Notes: generated by a model not told the origin, from the sequence alone. Positions 18,684 through 28,755 are shown, counted from the stretch's first letter. The stretch is 64,000 nucleotides of DNA from Morganella psychrotolerans (GCF_001676055.1 NZ_LZEX01000042.1:242612-306611), one strand, 5' to 3'. Translations and numbers: made by a program.

Positions 18684-18854
18684 TTTATTTCCCCATGTGA
18701 TATTTAGCTTTAGTAAGCCATTGTTTCTATCGTAAGGCAATAAAAATATCAAATAAATACTTAACCTACCGAGGTAAATTTGTTGCGTTTTTTACACTGA
18801 AATGATGACGATTTTTAAAGAAATAGTTCACAAGCCATTTTGAGTTAGGGTACT

Positions 18855-18943
18855 TATAATGCAGGGGTAGCCGAATATTCAAGACCACCGAAACCAAAGG
18901 CTATCCCCGGTGGTGATCTGTCCCCCGCCCCCAAAAACACAGA
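18855..18943 (+). ncRNA. Structured RNA candidate with H-type pseudoknot
   Basis: A TATAAT box at 18855-18860 is followed by GGGGTAGCC (18864-18872), which pairs with GGCTATCCCC (18899-18908). Inside that loop, ACCACCG (18884-18890) is complementary to CGGTGGT (18908-18914), directly after the first stem, which gives pseudoknot geometry. ATCTGT and ACAGAT then form a third stem. It lies 120 bases before a lipoprotein gene and could be its leader or a separate small RNA. No matching known class comes to mind. Confidence 0.4.
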
Positions 18944-19065
18944 TAATCTCCAAGGTTTATTACATTAAGGATTAATCCTGATTTTATCCGCGGTGAAATT
19001 AGCTACTCTTCCCTCATCTGATGTTCGGTCATTGACCTTATTATTTCTGAATCGGAATTTTAATC

Positions 19066-19806
19066 ATGCGAATAATACCCTGGTTTATTGTTGGATTATC
19101 CGCCACCCTTCTTGCCGGTTGCGGCAGTTACGACCCCATCGACCGCACTATTGTCAGTTCTAAAGTCCTTCGTTCTACCGATGCCTTTAACCCGACCGTT
19201 ACCAACCGGAGTGAAGATAGCTTTATTGGTTTCTCCTATGACCCGAAGAAAAAAGAGTTTCTGATAGTCGGGGAGAAATATTCCTATATTGCGCCGGTTG
19301 CAAAGAAAGTGCAGTTCATCATCGATACCCCGGCTATCCGCGATAATATCCGCGTGCGGTATCGTGATGAAAAGGGCTGGGGAGTCTGGGATTACAAACT
19401 GGTTGATAAAAACGGTATTCCGCTGGAGAAACCGGAGTTAAGTGATCTCACCTTAATTCTGTGTTTTAACAACACAGTTGCGCAGTCACAAATTGATGAA
19501 TACAAAAGAACATTTGAATCAAGCCGGATTTATTTTACTCTTTTCCTGAAAGAGCCGTGCTTTTATTTCCCGTTGGGTGACAGCCGCGCGCAAATGTTTA
19601 CCACCACGCCTGAATCAAAGCGGGCAATAAAAACAAAACTGCCGCGCCCGTTTCCGTATCTGATTGATACCGTCACAGCCAAAGACAAAGCCACACTGGA
19701 GTCTCAAAACCGCAAAGCAAAAGCCCTTTCTCCGCTGGCAACCGTTGCGGACGGCCTGCTGACATTTGGTCAGTATCTGGCACTTCCTTTCACTATCTGG
19801 CACTAA
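19066..19806 (+). CDS. Putative lipoprotein, unknown function
   Basis: This 246-residue protein has a lipobox signal peptide (TLLAGC). The mature domain is mostly beta-like (SFIGFSYDPKKKEFLIVGEKYSY, RVRYRDEKGWGVWDYKL) and the C-terminus is mildly hydrophobic (LLTFGQYLALPFTIW). I do not recognise the family. It lies 15 bases before the next lipoprotein gene on the same strand, so three lipoproteins (this one and the next two) probably form an operon. Confidence 0.7.
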   Translation: MRIIPWFIVGLSATLLAGCGSYDPIDRTIVSSKVLRSTDAFNPTVTNRSEDSFIGFSYDPKKKEFLIVGEKYSYIAPVAKKVQFIIDTPAIRDNIRVRYRDEKGWGVWDYKLVDKNGIPLEKPELSDLTLILCFNNTVAQSQIDEYKRTFESSRIYFTLFLKEPCFYFPLGDSRAQMFTTTPESKRAIKTKLPRPFPYLIDTVTAKDKATLESQNRKAKALSPLATVADGLLTFGQYLALPFTIWH

Positions 19807-19821
19807 AAGTACAGGTTACGG

Positions 19822-20460
19822 ATGAAAAAATATTTTTTGCTGCTCTCACTGCTCCCGCTGCTGAATGGTTGTATGTCCGATGAAGAATGGCGCGCCATGA
19901 AAGCCTCAGAAAAGGCGGCGGGCGAGCGGGAAATCTGTAAAAAGGGTTCGCTGACGCTCGGGCGGGATTACGCTCTGGCGGGTGTGGAAAGCGCGCCGGG
20001 TCTGGTGCAATACCGGGAACTGTGTGAAAAACACGACTTTGTGGTTGATCAAAAACAGTGGGACAGCGGACACAAGAGCGGCGTGGCACAATATTGCACC
20101 CCCTTGCAGGCCTATAAAACCGGGAAACAAAATTACATCTATGAAACCACTCTCTGCCGGGCAAAAGCTGCGCGGATATCTCAGCTCAATGCGGCATGGG
20201 CAATGGGACAGCGCTGGAAAGATATTAACTATCAAATAAACGAGCTGGAAACAGAATATAACGATCTGGAGAGTACCATCAGGGATCTGGACTACCGTAA
20301 AGACAGAATGGAAGATAAAGAGGATGCCCGCGAAGCCCGCTATCTGCTGCGTCGTCTGAAGCAGGAACAGCGTGATTCTGAACGGACTCTGCGCCAGTAC
20401 CGCAGCCAACTGAGCGCGCTGGACAGCCAGAACCTCTCCGCTATCGTGAAATATAATTGA
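19822..20460 (+). CDS. DUF2799-like lipoprotein (paralogue 1)
   Basis: The 212-residue product has a lipobox (LLNGC). A Cys-containing domain with the repeated theme GY/K-x-G-x-x-x-GxxxYC (HKSGVAQYC, AYKTGKQNYIYETTLC) follows, and a long C-terminal coiled coil (about residues 120-200) rich in Glu/Arg closes the protein. It resembles DUF2799 proteins of enterobacteria, whose role is unknown. The next gene is a paralogue with the same layout. Spacing to both neighbours is short. Confidence 0.75.
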   Translation: MKKYFLLLSLLPLLNGCMSDEEWRAMKASEKAAGEREICKKGSLTLGRDYALAGVESAPGLVQYRELCEKHDFVVDQKQWDSGHKSGVAQYCTPLQAYKTGKQNYIYETTLCRAKAARISQLNAAWAMGQRWKDINYQINELETEYNDLESTIRDLDYRKDRMEDKEDAREARYLLRRLKQEQRDSERTLRQYRSQLSALDSQNLSAIVKYN

Positions 20461-20483
20461 TCAGACATATAACGGATAACCTG

Positions 20484-21194
20484 ATGATAAAAATTGTCTC
20501 CGTACGGCGTATTTTGCTGCTCTCTCCGCTGCTTCTGCTGACGGCCTGCGGCGCTATTGGTAATGCCAGTGATAATTTTGATGCAGAGCAATATAATGCC
20601 TCTCCCGCCGGGATCGCTGAATCACAGGCGCGGGAAGCCGAACGCATGAAAGAGGTGCAGATTCTGCACGAAAAAGAGAAACAGGTTTGTCTGTCCTATC
20701 AGGCTGACTGGCGCAAAACCGGATATGATATCGGAACGCGGGGCGGCAACGCGCAATACTATAATTCAACTCTGCGTGATTGTGAGCGTTACAAGCTGAA
20801 ATTCAATCAAAAACAGTGGGAAGCCGGTTATCAGCAGGGGCTGAAAGACGGTTACTGTGTTTATAATACCGCGCTGTATGTCGGGCCTGAGTACGCGTTT
20901 GATAATATGATGGAAACCTGTTCGCCGCTGCTTTCAGAGCGTCAGCGGCAGAATATGCTGATCTTTTTCACCAAAGGCCGGATCATTGCAGATCAGAAAT
21001 CCGAACTGTCCGATGCGAAATACGAACTGTCTCAGCTGGAAAATAAACTGCGCTACAGTGATGACAGTGAGACTTCCCGCGAAGATCGCCGCGAGTACCG
21101 CTCGCTTAAACACACAGTGGCTGATTTACAGTACAGGCTGGAGCTGCTGCACTCTGAAGCACAGCGGCTGATACTGGAAACCGGCGGCCGGTAA
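20484..21194 (+). CDS. DUF2799-like lipoprotein (paralogue 2)
   Basis: This 236-residue protein starts at ATG 20484 with a lipobox LLTAC. It shares the QKQWEAGYQQGLKDGYCVYN-type core with the preceding gene (QKQWDSGHKSG). A C-terminal coiled coil follows (SELSDAKYELSQLENKLRY and a matching second half). Tandem duplication with the upstream gene is likely. Probably anchored in the outer or inner membrane facing the periplasm; function unknown. Confidence 0.75.
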   Translation: MIKIVSVRRILLLSPLLLLTACGAIGNASDNFDAEQYNASPAGIAESQAREAERMKEVQILHEKEKQVCLSYQADWRKTGYDIGTRGGNAQYYNSTLRDCERYKLKFNQKQWEAGYQQGLKDGYCVYNTALYVGPEYAFDNMMETCSPLLSERQRQNMLIFFTKGRIIADQKSELSDAKYELSQLENKLRYSDDSETSREDRREYRSLKHTVADLQYRLELLHSEAQRLILETGGR

Positions 21195-21215
21195 TATCAG
21201 CCGCCTGTATGAATA

Positions 21216-21914
21216 CTATGCGGCAGGCAGGATCTCTGCCGCTATGGTATCCACTGCCTCTTTTAAATCTTCCAGCGTTATCTGTTGCTGTTTGTTACTC
21301 AGCTGAACCCCGTTATTCTTCCTGATCGCCTCAAGATGAGCCGTTTTCGTGACTGAATCTGTAATTTTCCATTCAAAAAAGAGATTGGTATCCGCATCCC
21401 GGTTACCGACCGCAAGCTGAGTTCCGGCAATAATCAGCATCACCGGCAGCACTTCATACGGCTTCATCTCTTTGTTTGTCAGACTGACCGAGGTTATCAC
21501 CCCGCTGAAATGCAGCACTCCGGGAGCGGCAGTTTCCGTCAATGTATAATGTTTCGCCAGTTCCCGTTTGATTTGCTGATTAGTGTAGTTGAGCAACACA
21601 GTCATAAATTGTTTGCCCATCTGGTTATTTTTATTCAGCGGCCTGAAAGACACGGGGGTAAAAATAAGTTTGGTTTCCGGCTTGTCTGTCCTGAACTCCG
21701 TTGATGTCCATGCTTTTATTTTATTGCCGGACACCGTATCTTCTTCATTCAGACGCTGATAGTCACTCAGAAAACCTGATTGTTCCGTCGTATCAGGCAG
21801 GCGGCTTGAACATGCCGCCAGCAGAAAGAGCGCTGCCGCGGTTATGATGGATTTTGTGACTGTATTCTTTGTTGCTTTACTCTTTGTTGCTTTACTCTTT
21901 ACTGCACAACACAT
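21216..21914 (-). CDS. DUF3313-like lipoprotein
   Basis: The 232-residue protein has an unusual basic head made of a duplicated 5-residue unit (KSKATKSKATKN; the DNA repeats a 15-base unit twice). A lipobox signal (LLAAC) follows. The mature part has the DUF3313 pattern (SGFLSDYQRL near the start, AWTSTEFRTDKPETKLIF, TYTLTETAAPGVLHFSG-like middle). It is convergent with the lipoprotein operon. The real start may lie after the basic repeats. Role unknown. Confidence 0.7.
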   Translation of the reverse strand: MCCAVKSKATKSKATKNTVTKSIITAAALFLLAACSSRLPDTTEQSGFLSDYQRLNEEDTVSGNKIKAWTSTEFRTDKPETKLIFTPVSFRPLNKNNQMGKQFMTVLLNYTNQQIKRELAKHYTLTETAAPGVLHFSGVITSVSLTNKEMKPYEVLPVMLIIAGTQLAVGNRDADTNLFFEWKITDSVTKTAHLEAIRKNNGVQLSNKQQQITLEDLKEAVDTIAAEILPAA

Positions 21915-22041
21915 ATTACGCTCGGTATCTTTATGATTTTTAAAAAGTTACCGGGATGCTAACACTGAAAAATATAATAATATGAATAGAAAATGCGATT
22001 TACCCGGTTGTTGGGTATAACCCCTTTTACTCAGCGGCAAA

Positions 22042-22061
22042 AAACCGGCCGTAGCCGGTTT
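22042..22061 (-). terminator. Terminator of the glpACB operon
   Basis: AAACCGGC and GCCGGTTT pair around CGTA, 31 bases past the glpC stop. On the minus strand the stem is followed by TTTTTGCCGC, a proper U run. Confidence 0.8.
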
Positions 22062-22091
22062 ATATAATAACTTATTAATATCAAAGATAAT

Positions 22092-23288
22092 TTATGCCAA
22101 TGCCCGCGCCAGCAGGGAGATCGGATGCTCACATTTTTTGCTGGTGGACATTTCAATCTGCCATTTGCAGGTTTCGCAGTCACTGATCACCATATCAATG
22201 CCGCACTCTTCTATCTGGCGGAAAAGCGGCGAGCCAATGGCCTGCGAGGTTTCATAATTTTCTTTTTTGAAACCGTAAGTCCCTGCAATACCACAACATT
22301 GTGAATCCAGCACGATCAGTTCCACGCCGGGAATTGAGCGGATAAGTTCGAGTGAATACGCCGTCCAGCCCATTTTTTCCATATGACACGGAGTGTGATA
22401 CCCCACTCTCAGCGGCGTATGACGCAGCTCAGGTTTGCGCCCTTCCTGCATCAGCCGGTAGAGGTAACGCGTCACCAGTTCAATGTTATCACGCAGCGGT
22501 GCGGTATCCACATCCAGAATATGCGGATATTCATCCCGCAGTGTGAATGCGCAGGTCGATGAGGTTGCAATAACCGGCATGTTCTGCTCAACAATAGCTT
22601 TAGTGAGCGATTCCACATTCACCGCCGCCTGTTTTTTTGCCTGTTTTTCAAAACCATTGGCGATCAGTGCCACACCACAGCATTTTTCCCGCTCCAGCAA
22701 CTGCACACCGATCCCCATGCTGTTAAAAACGCGGATTAAATCTTTACCGAGCTGCGGATGGTTATAATTCACATAGCAACCATGGAAATAGGCGACCTGC
22801 TCACTGAATGTATTCTGTACCGCCTGCTGTTTTTTGTACCAGCGGCGGAAGGTTCCGAAAGAGTATTTCGGCAGTTCGCGGCGATGGTCGATTTTCAGTG
22901 CGGCATCCAGCAATTTACGCACCGGTTTCAGCCCGGTAATGGTATTCACAACCGGCGCAAACGGCGAGGAGAGCGATCCCATCAGGTCGGTATGGCTTAA
23001 AATCGCATCACGGATTTTCGGACGGGACGGATGATACGCCAGTTTTGCGCGCGCAATAATATCGCCGATTTTCACATCAGACGGACACGCCACTTCACAG
23101 CGTTTGCAGTTGGTACAGAGTGTCAGCGCATCGTCATACAGCATCGAATCTTTCAGGCGCAACCGCTCTCCGTCAGGACCGGCTTGTTTCGGACCCGGAT
23201 AGTCCGGGTTAACTTTTGCCACCGGACAGTAAGTTGTGCATACCGTGCATTTTATGCAGTTCTCAAACAGTGTTTGTCCCGCGCTCAT
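22092..23288 (-). CDS. glpC: Anaerobic glycerol-3-phosphate dehydrogenase subunit C
   Basis: This 398-residue iron-sulfur subunit anchors GlpAB to the membrane and passes electrons to menaquinone. It has two ferredoxin-type clusters near the N-terminus (CIKCTVCTTYCP, CTNCKRCEVACP) and two CCG domains (CCGVALIANGF and CCGIAGTYGF, each with a partner Cys motif). Length and motifs match E. coli GlpC. Its start overlaps the end of glpB. Confidence 0.96.
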   Translation of the reverse strand: MSAGQTLFENCIKCTVCTTYCPVAKVNPDYPGPKQAGPDGERLRLKDSMLYDDALTLCTNCKRCEVACPSDVKIGDIIARAKLAYHPSRPKIRDAILSHTDLMGSLSSPFAPVVNTITGLKPVRKLLDAALKIDHRRELPKYSFGTFRRWYKKQQAVQNTFSEQVAYFHGCYVNYNHPQLGKDLIRVFNSMGIGVQLLEREKCCGVALIANGFEKQAKKQAAVNVESLTKAIVEQNMPVIATSSTCAFTLRDEYPHILDVDTAPLRDNIELVTRYLYRLMQEGRKPELRHTPLRVGYHTPCHMEKMGWTAYSLELIRSIPGVELIVLDSQCCGIAGTYGFKKENYETSQAIGSPLFRQIEECGIDMVISDCETCKWQIEMSTSKKCEHPISLLARALA

Positions 23289-24586
23289 GCATTCACCTCC
23301 GTTTCATGCATTCCTTTTTTGTCAGCCGCCGCCTGCGTCAGGATCTGCTCTGCGGCGTACATGGCTGTCGCCAGTGATACCCCGGCGCCACACCCTTCCT
23401 GTAGCGGGTTATAGCCGCCCAGCACCGCGCCTATTGCATAAAGATTGGAAATTGTGCCGTTATCATCGGCCGGGTTCAGATGTGCATTTACCGCCACACC
23501 CGCCTCCATATAGCGCTGACGCGCAAACAAATCTGCTGATGTCCATGCATTGCGCGCCAGAGTTTGCGTTAAACGCAGATTGAGTAACGGCTCATAGATA
23601 TGGTCAATATCACTGACCAATCCATTACTGAAGAAACTGCCGGATGCCAGAACAAATTGATCCGCCTGCAACGGAATATCGCCGTGATTACGGCTGAATA
23701 ACTGTGTGATACGCGAGCCTTCGCGGCGTGCTGAAACCACCGTATCGCCCGGCATCACAAACCCGCCTGCGCGGCGAAATCGGTTCAGCAGCGCCTGGTG
23801 CAGACGGATCCCTAACAGAGAGGGTGGCAGCGTCGGTAACTGATACACGGTTTTACCGAGCTGTTGTTGCAAAAATGCCACCGCATCCCGGTCATCCAGA
23901 CCAAAACAGGCGGGTAACACCAGCGCCTGCTCTGTGATACCACACTGTTTCAGTTCGTCTGCCAGCTCCTGCCGGTTCTGCGGGATATCCAGCAGGCGGG
24001 CAATATTAACAGAGCGGAATTCACTCGGATTATTACGCAGCTTATCCAGACACGGCAGATGAATAGTATAAGCCTGCGCCGGATGCCCCGAACGGGTGAG
24101 TGCTGCCGCCGTCATTTCTGCCTGAAAATCAAGAAACCCGGTGATACCGATAATGGCAAGCGGCGGCAGATCTGCGCTGTTTTTTTCCTGTAAAACCGGC
24201 ACAACCGCAGGGCTGAGCCAGCTCATGCGCCATTGCCCCATCGGGGTTAAACGCCAGTGGTTTTTCTCTGCCTGCCCCTGTAATTGCAGCTCATCCTGTT
24301 GCAGCAGCGCCATTGCCTGACTGATTGCCCGGCGAACCCCGCATTCACCCATCACACTATAAGGATGAGACGGTGCCTGGCGCGCCAATTCGGCCAGAGC
24401 AGAAAAAGGCTCGGTCACCGGCTGCCCGTCCGGCAGAGCCGAGAGCAAATCCAGCGAGGCGGAGGAGAAATGCAGCGCGCTTTGTCCGGCACTGATAATC
24501 GCACAGCTCAGTCCGCTTTCCGCCAGTTTTACACCGCAGGTCAATCCTGCCAGCCCGCTGCCCGCTATCACCACATCATATTTCAT
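23285..24586 (-). CDS. glpB: Anaerobic glycerol-3-phosphate dehydrogenase subunit B
   Basis: This 433-residue FAD-binding subunit starts MKYDVVIAGSGLAGLTCG, a Rossmann dinucleotide motif. The ATG at 24586 matches the E. coli GlpB start, while an upstream in-frame extension lies inside glpA and is not homologous. Marks include SALHFSSASLDLLSALPDGQP and a C-terminal GAVLGGYNPLQEGCGAG. It overlaps glpA by 11 bases and glpC by 4, so the three are translationally coupled. Confidence 0.95.
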   Translation of the reverse strand: MKYDVVIAGSGLAGLTCGVKLAESGLSCAIISAGQSALHFSSASLDLLSALPDGQPVTEPFSALAELARQAPSHPYSVMGECGVRRAISQAMALLQQDELQLQGQAEKNHWRLTPMGQWRMSWLSPAVVPVLQEKNSADLPPLAIIGITGFLDFQAEMTAAALTRSGHPAQAYTIHLPCLDKLRNNPSEFRSVNIARLLDIPQNRQELADELKQCGITEQALVLPACFGLDDRDAVAFLQQQLGKTVYQLPTLPPSLLGIRLHQALLNRFRRAGGFVMPGDTVVSARREGSRITQLFSRNHGDIPLQADQFVLASGSFFSNGLVSDIDHIYEPLLNLRLTQTLARNAWTSADLFARQRYMEAGVAVNAHLNPADDNGTISNLYAIGAVLGGYNPLQEGCGAGVSLATAMYAAEQILTQAAADKKGMHETEVNA

Positions 24587-26222
24587 ACTGTTCTCCCTGC
24601 CCGTCATCTGCGCCGGTTTCCAGGCCGCAAAGCCCCTGATAAACCCAGCTGGTGAATTCACTTTCACGCAGCGCATTTCCCCATGCTATCGGGCGAACCC
24701 CTTTCCAGCGCTCATTGAGAAAATGCATCAGTTCTGTTTCCGATTTTTCCGCTGTGGTGACCTTCAGCTGTGTCAGTAAACCGGCGGCACGACAGGCACA
24801 CAGTTCGCCCTGACAGGTTCCCATACCCACACGGGTACGGCGGCGTAAATCGAGCAGGTTTTTCACTGTCAGACTTTCCACCGCATAACGCACTTCACCG
24901 GCGGTGACAGCTTCACATTCGCATACCAGGCTTTTATCAAGGCGCGTGGTGTGCGGCAGTTGTGCAGCACGGTCGCCGTGACGATAAACCGCAGAGCCGC
25001 GTAGTGGTGCCGGCAGAGAAATGACTTTACGCAGCGTTTGCTCAGCCGACTGTGCAGAGCCCGGCAGCGGTTCATCGGCTGTTGAGCAGAGCGCGGCGTG
25101 TCCGAGTTTTTCGCACACCATATTTGTTGCCCATTCTGCCATCAGGCGATATGTCATCAGCTTGCCGCCGGTGATCGTCATAAAGCCGCGCAGTCCGTCG
25201 CGTTTTTCGTGATCGAGCAATACGATGCCGCGGCTGATATTGCGCCCGGTAGGATCATCATCTGCCGCCACCAGCGGGCGGACACCTGCGTATGCCCGCA
25301 GAATACGCGCCTGCGCCATAGCCGGTGCCAGGCGTGACCCTTCGCGGATCAGCGTATCCACTTCATCCGCGGTGACAATCATGTTGTCGATATCATCATA
25401 GGGAATATGAACTGACGTGGTGCCGATAAGCGAAATGGTATCGCCCGGCACCAGGATATCGGCATCACTCGGTTTACGGCAGCGGTTGATCACCCGCTGG
25501 TTGATACGGTGTCCGAGGATCAGGAGCGATCCTTTGGCAGGCAGCATGTTAATGCGCAAATCCGCGTACTCCGCAATGCGCTGTCCCCAGATCCCCGCCG
25601 CATTCACCACCACATTGGCATACAGCGGATAGCGGCGCTGTTCATGATGATCATAAACCTCCACACCAATGACCTGATCGCCATGACGTAAAATGCTCAT
25701 CACTTCGTGGTACGTCAGCACCTGCGCGCCGTGTTCGCGGGCATCCAGCATATTGGCGGCGGTCAGACGGAACGGATCGACCGTGCCGTCCGGCACTTTA
25801 ACCGCACCGAGCAGTGCCGGGTTAACGGATGGCTCAAAACGCAGCGCCTCTTCCGGCGACATCTGTTGTGTATCAATGCCCGCTTCACGGCAGGCATCCA
25901 TAAATGTGTTCTGATACTCAGGGGCGTCTTCCGGCAGTGTAATGAATAACCCGCCGGTATCGTCAACACAGTGACGGGCTATCCGCCGTAAAATACGGTT
26001 TTCCGCAATACACTCACGGGCGGATTCAGGATCGGTCACCGCATAACGCGCGCCGCTGTGCAACAGACCGTGGTTACGACCGGTCGCGCCGGTCGCAATA
26101 TCAAACCGCTCCAGTAATAGTGTACGCAAACCGCGCCGGGCACAGTCCCGAGCCATCCCGGCACCGGTTGCCCCGCCACCGATAATAATGACATCGGTTT
26201 CATTTACAGGTGAATCAGACAT
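24576..26222 (-). CDS. glpA: Anaerobic glycerol-3-phosphate dehydrogenase subunit A
   Basis: This 548-residue catalytic subunit oxidises sn-glycerol 3-phosphate to dihydroxyacetone phosphate under anaerobic conditions. It has an N-terminal FAD motif (DVIIIGGGATGAGMARDCARRG), GRNHGLLHSGARYAV, and a C-terminal BFD-like [2Fe-2S] region with VCECEAV and CQGELCACRAAG. The match to E. coli GlpA is strong throughout. The upstream region carries FNR-, GlpR- and CRP-like sites, in line with anaerobic, glycerol-3-phosphate and catabolite control. Confidence 0.97.
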   Translation of the reverse strand: MSDSPVNETDVIIIGGGATGAGMARDCARRGLRTLLLERFDIATGATGRNHGLLHSGARYAVTDPESARECIAENRILRRIARHCVDDTGGLFITLPEDAPEYQNTFMDACREAGIDTQQMSPEEALRFEPSVNPALLGAVKVPDGTVDPFRLTAANMLDAREHGAQVLTYHEVMSILRHGDQVIGVEVYDHHEQRRYPLYANVVVNAAGIWGQRIAEYADLRINMLPAKGSLLILGHRINQRVINRCRKPSDADILVPGDTISLIGTTSVHIPYDDIDNMIVTADEVDTLIREGSRLAPAMAQARILRAYAGVRPLVAADDDPTGRNISRGIVLLDHEKRDGLRGFMTITGGKLMTYRLMAEWATNMVCEKLGHAALCSTADEPLPGSAQSAEQTLRKVISLPAPLRGSAVYRHGDRAAQLPHTTRLDKSLVCECEAVTAGEVRYAVESLTVKNLLDLRRRTRVGMGTCQGELCACRAAGLLTQLKVTTAEKSETELMHFLNERWKGVRPIAWGNALRESEFTSWVYQGLCGLETGADDGQGEQYEI

Positions 26223-26249
26223 ATGTTCCTCTCAGTCACATTCCTTTTG

Positions 26250-26374
26250 TACCCTTATTCATTCAAACTGCAGGTTCGTTGGCTACGCTCATCCAGCCGG
26301 GTCACATACTAGTGTATGCTCCCCGTCTGTTTTCCCTTGCCGCCTTCCTGCATCCTGAATGACGTTGGGTATAT
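26250..26374 (+). repeat. Full-length ERIC/IRU element upstream of glpA
   Basis: The element runs from TACCCTTATTCATTCAAACT to TGAATGACGTTGGGTATA over about 125 bases. It includes the central CACATACTAGTGTATG hairpin and the GCCGCCTTCCTGCA segment that are typical of enterobacterial repetitive intergenic consensus elements. It lies within 30 bases of the glpA start, so it is in the glpA leader and may affect mRNA stability. Confidence 0.85.
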
Positions 26375-26411
26375 TATAGAGAGAGCTTAGCCTGTTTTTA
26401 CAACGCCGTGA

Positions 26412-26436
26412 TTGATAATGAGCAAAAACGAAAATA
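26412..26436 (-). promoter_or_regulatory. Overlapping FNR-like and GlpR-like sites upstream of glpA
   Basis: TTGATAATGAGCAA (26412-26425) matches the FNR consensus TTGAT-N4-ATCAA at 9 of 10 defined positions. AATGAGCAAAAACGAAAATA (26417-26436) resembles the GlpR operator with three mismatches. In E. coli glpACB is activated by FNR and repressed by GlpR, which fits the position. Confidence 0.5.
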
Positions 26437-26469
26437 AAAACGCAAAATCGGCGCGAAAAAAACCATAGT

Positions 26470-26485
26470 CGTGATGAATGTCACA
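26470..26485. promoter_or_regulatory. CRP-like site in the glpA-frdA intergenic region
   Basis: CGTGATGAATGTCACA matches TGTGA-N6-TCACA with one mismatch. It lies 248 bases upstream of glpA and about 470 upstream of frdA. The rest of the 730-base gap (26223-26952) is AT-rich and holds no gene. Confidence 0.5.
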
Positions 26486-26952
26486 TACCTGCAACACCTG
26501 TTATTTTTACCGGTGAAATACCCGAAAACTGACTGATTTAGCAGATATTTTCATGCCGACTCACACTGCTACCATTTATTTATTGTTAAGCCAATAATAT
26601 GCGCTATGCTTTTATCGCTAATTATCTGTTTACTCTATATATTCGCCTTAACGTAAAAGAAACAAAATAATATACAAATAAATAATTACTCAAGTTATCA
26701 CACTGAGTTACAAGGTAATCATCCGTAAAAACGTACAATTAGCGATGAAAACCCTTGGTTACATCAAATTTAAACGATCCGCTATTCGCTATACTTCAGA
26801 CAAGGCATCATTTTATTACGAATCTGTAACCGCGAATGATTGGTATTCCAATCGACTGAAAGGATTCGGTTACTGATAACAATTTTAAATATTCGTTTTA
26901 GATCCATTTTTGTATTTTAACTTTCGATTTACCTGAACAATGGAGAAGCACA

Positions 26953-28755
26953 GTGCAAACCTTTAATGCCGATATCGCAATTATCGGGGCTGGTGGTGCC
27001 GGGTTACGGGCAGCAATTGCTGCCGCAGAAGCCAACCCGCACCTGAAAATTGCTCTGATCTCAAAAGTCTACCCGATGCGCAGCCATACCGTTGCCGCAG
27101 AAGGCGGCTCTGCGGCTGTGACGCAATCCCATGATTCCTATGATTATCATTTCAATGATACGGTGTCCGGGGGCGACTGGTTATGTGAGCAGGATGTAGT
27201 TGAGTATTTTGTTGAGCATTGTCCGGCTGAGATGACTCAGCTGGAACTGTGGGGCTGCCCGTGGAGCCGCAAAGAAGATGGTTCCGTGGATGTCCGTCGT
27301 TTCGGCGGGATGAAAATCGAGCGGACCTGGTTTGCCGCCGATAAAACCGGCTTCCACATGCTGCATACGCTGTATCAGACCTCGCTGAAATACCCGCAAA
27401 TCCAACGTTTTGATGAGCATTTTGTTCTCGATATTATTGTCGATGAAGGTCAGGCCCGTGGTCTGGTGGCACTCAATATGATGGAAGGCACGAAAGTTCA
27501 GATCCGCGCCAACTCAATCATTATGGCAACCGGCGGCGCAGGACGTGTTTACCGTTATAATACCAACGGCGGTATTGTGACCGGCGATGGTATGGGAATG
27601 GCCTTCCGCCACGGTGTTCCGCTGCGGGATATGGAGTTTGTCCAGTATCACCCGACCGGTCTGCCGGGCTCAGGCATTCTGATGACAGAAGGCTGCCGTG
27701 GTGAAGGCGGGATCCTGGTTAATAAAGATGGCTATCGCTATTTGCAGGATTACGGTATGGGACCTGAAACCCCGCTCGGTCATCCTGAAAACAAATACAT
27801 GGAACTCGGACCGCGCGATAAAGTATCTCAGGCATTCTGGCATGAGTGGCGCAAAGGCCGCACAGTGAAAACAAACCGTGGTGATGTGGTTTATCTGGAT
27901 CTGCGCCATCTCGGTGAGAAAAAACTGCTTGAGCGCCTGCCGTTTATCTGTGAATTATCAAAAGCCTATGTCGGTGTGGATCCGGTAAAAGAGCCGATCC
28001 CGGTTCGTCCGACCGCGCACTACACTATGGGCGGCATTGAAACTGATCAGTATTGTGAAACCCGGATCAAAGGGCTGTTTGCGGTCGGTGAATGTTCGTC
28101 TGTCGGCCTGCACGGGGCTAACCGCCTTGGTTCAAACTCACTGGCAGAGCTGGTGGTCTTTGGTCGTCTGGCAGGGGAACAGGCAGCAAAACATGCGCAG
28201 GAAACCCATTCCGCCAACAGTAATGCTATCGATGCCCGCACAGCGGATATCGAAAACAACCTGAAAGCACTGATGAACCAGAAAGGCACAGAAAACTGGG
28301 CAAAACTGCGCGATGAAATGGGCGAGTCCATGGAAGAAGGCTGCGGTATCTACCGGACGCCGGAACTGATGCAGAAAACAGTCGATAAACTGGCCGAGCT
28401 GAAAGAGCGCTTTAAACGGGTTGAAATCACCGATCACTCCAGCGTTTTCAATACTGATCTGCTGTATACCATTGAATTAGGATTTGGTCTGGATGTGGCG
28501 GAATGTATGGCGCACTCGGCAATTAACCGCAAAGAGTCCCGTGGTGCACACCAGCGTCTGGATGAAGGCTGTACGGAGCGTGATGACGTCAACTTCCTGA
28601 AACATACCCTCGCTTTCCATAATCCGGATGGCTCGCCGCACCTGGAATACAGTGATGTGAAAATCACCAAATCCGCGCCGGCAAAACGTGTTTACGGCGG
28701 CGAAGCTGCTGCGGCTGAACAGGCGAACAAAGAGAAGGAAAACGTCAATGGCTGA
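26953..28755 (+). CDS. frdA: Fumarate reductase flavoprotein subunit
   Basis: This 600-residue protein starts with GTG, as E. coli frdA does. It has the FAD-binding [15 protein letters not shown], the covalent-flavin His45 in [12 protein letters not shown], and the catalytic [14 protein letters not shown] and [10 protein letters not shown] regions. It reduces fumarate to succinate as the terminal step of anaerobic respiration, using menaquinol. It is the first gene of frdABCD, with an 8-base overlap to frdB. Confidence 0.98.
   Translation: MQTFNADIAIIGAGGAGLRAAIAAAEANPHLKIALISKVYPMRSHTVAAEGGSAAVTQSHDSYDYHFNDTVSGGDWLCEQDVVEYFVEHCPAEMTQLELWGCPWSRKEDGSVDVRRFGGMKIERTWFAADKTGFHMLHTLYQTSLKYPQIQRFDEHFVLDIIVDEGQARGLVALNMMEGTKVQIRANSIIMATGGAGRVYRYNTNGGIVTGDGMGMAFRHGVPLRDMEFVQYHPTGLPGSGILMTEGCRGEGGILVNKDGYRYLQDYGMGPETPLGHPENKYMELGPRDKVSQAFWHEWRKGRTVKTNRGDVVYLDLRHLGEKKLLERLPFICELSKAYVGVDPVKEPIPVRPTAHYTMGGIETDQYCETRIKGLFAVGECSSVGLHGANRLGSNSLAELVVFGRLAGEQAAKHAQETHSANSNAIDARTADIENNLKALMNQKGTENWAKLRDEMGESMEEGCGIYRTPELMQKTVDKLAELKERFKRVEITDHSSVFNTDLLYTIELGFGLDVAECMAHSAINRKESRGAHQRLDEGCTERDDVNFLKHTLAFHNPDGSPHLEYSDVKITKSAPAKRVYGGEAAAAEQANKEKENVNG

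Noticed and set aside
26754..26768. TTGGTTACATCAA upstream of frdA as an FNR site
   Set aside because: The half-sites are one base too close and one position differs; not good enough to call, though frd is expected to be FNR-controlled.
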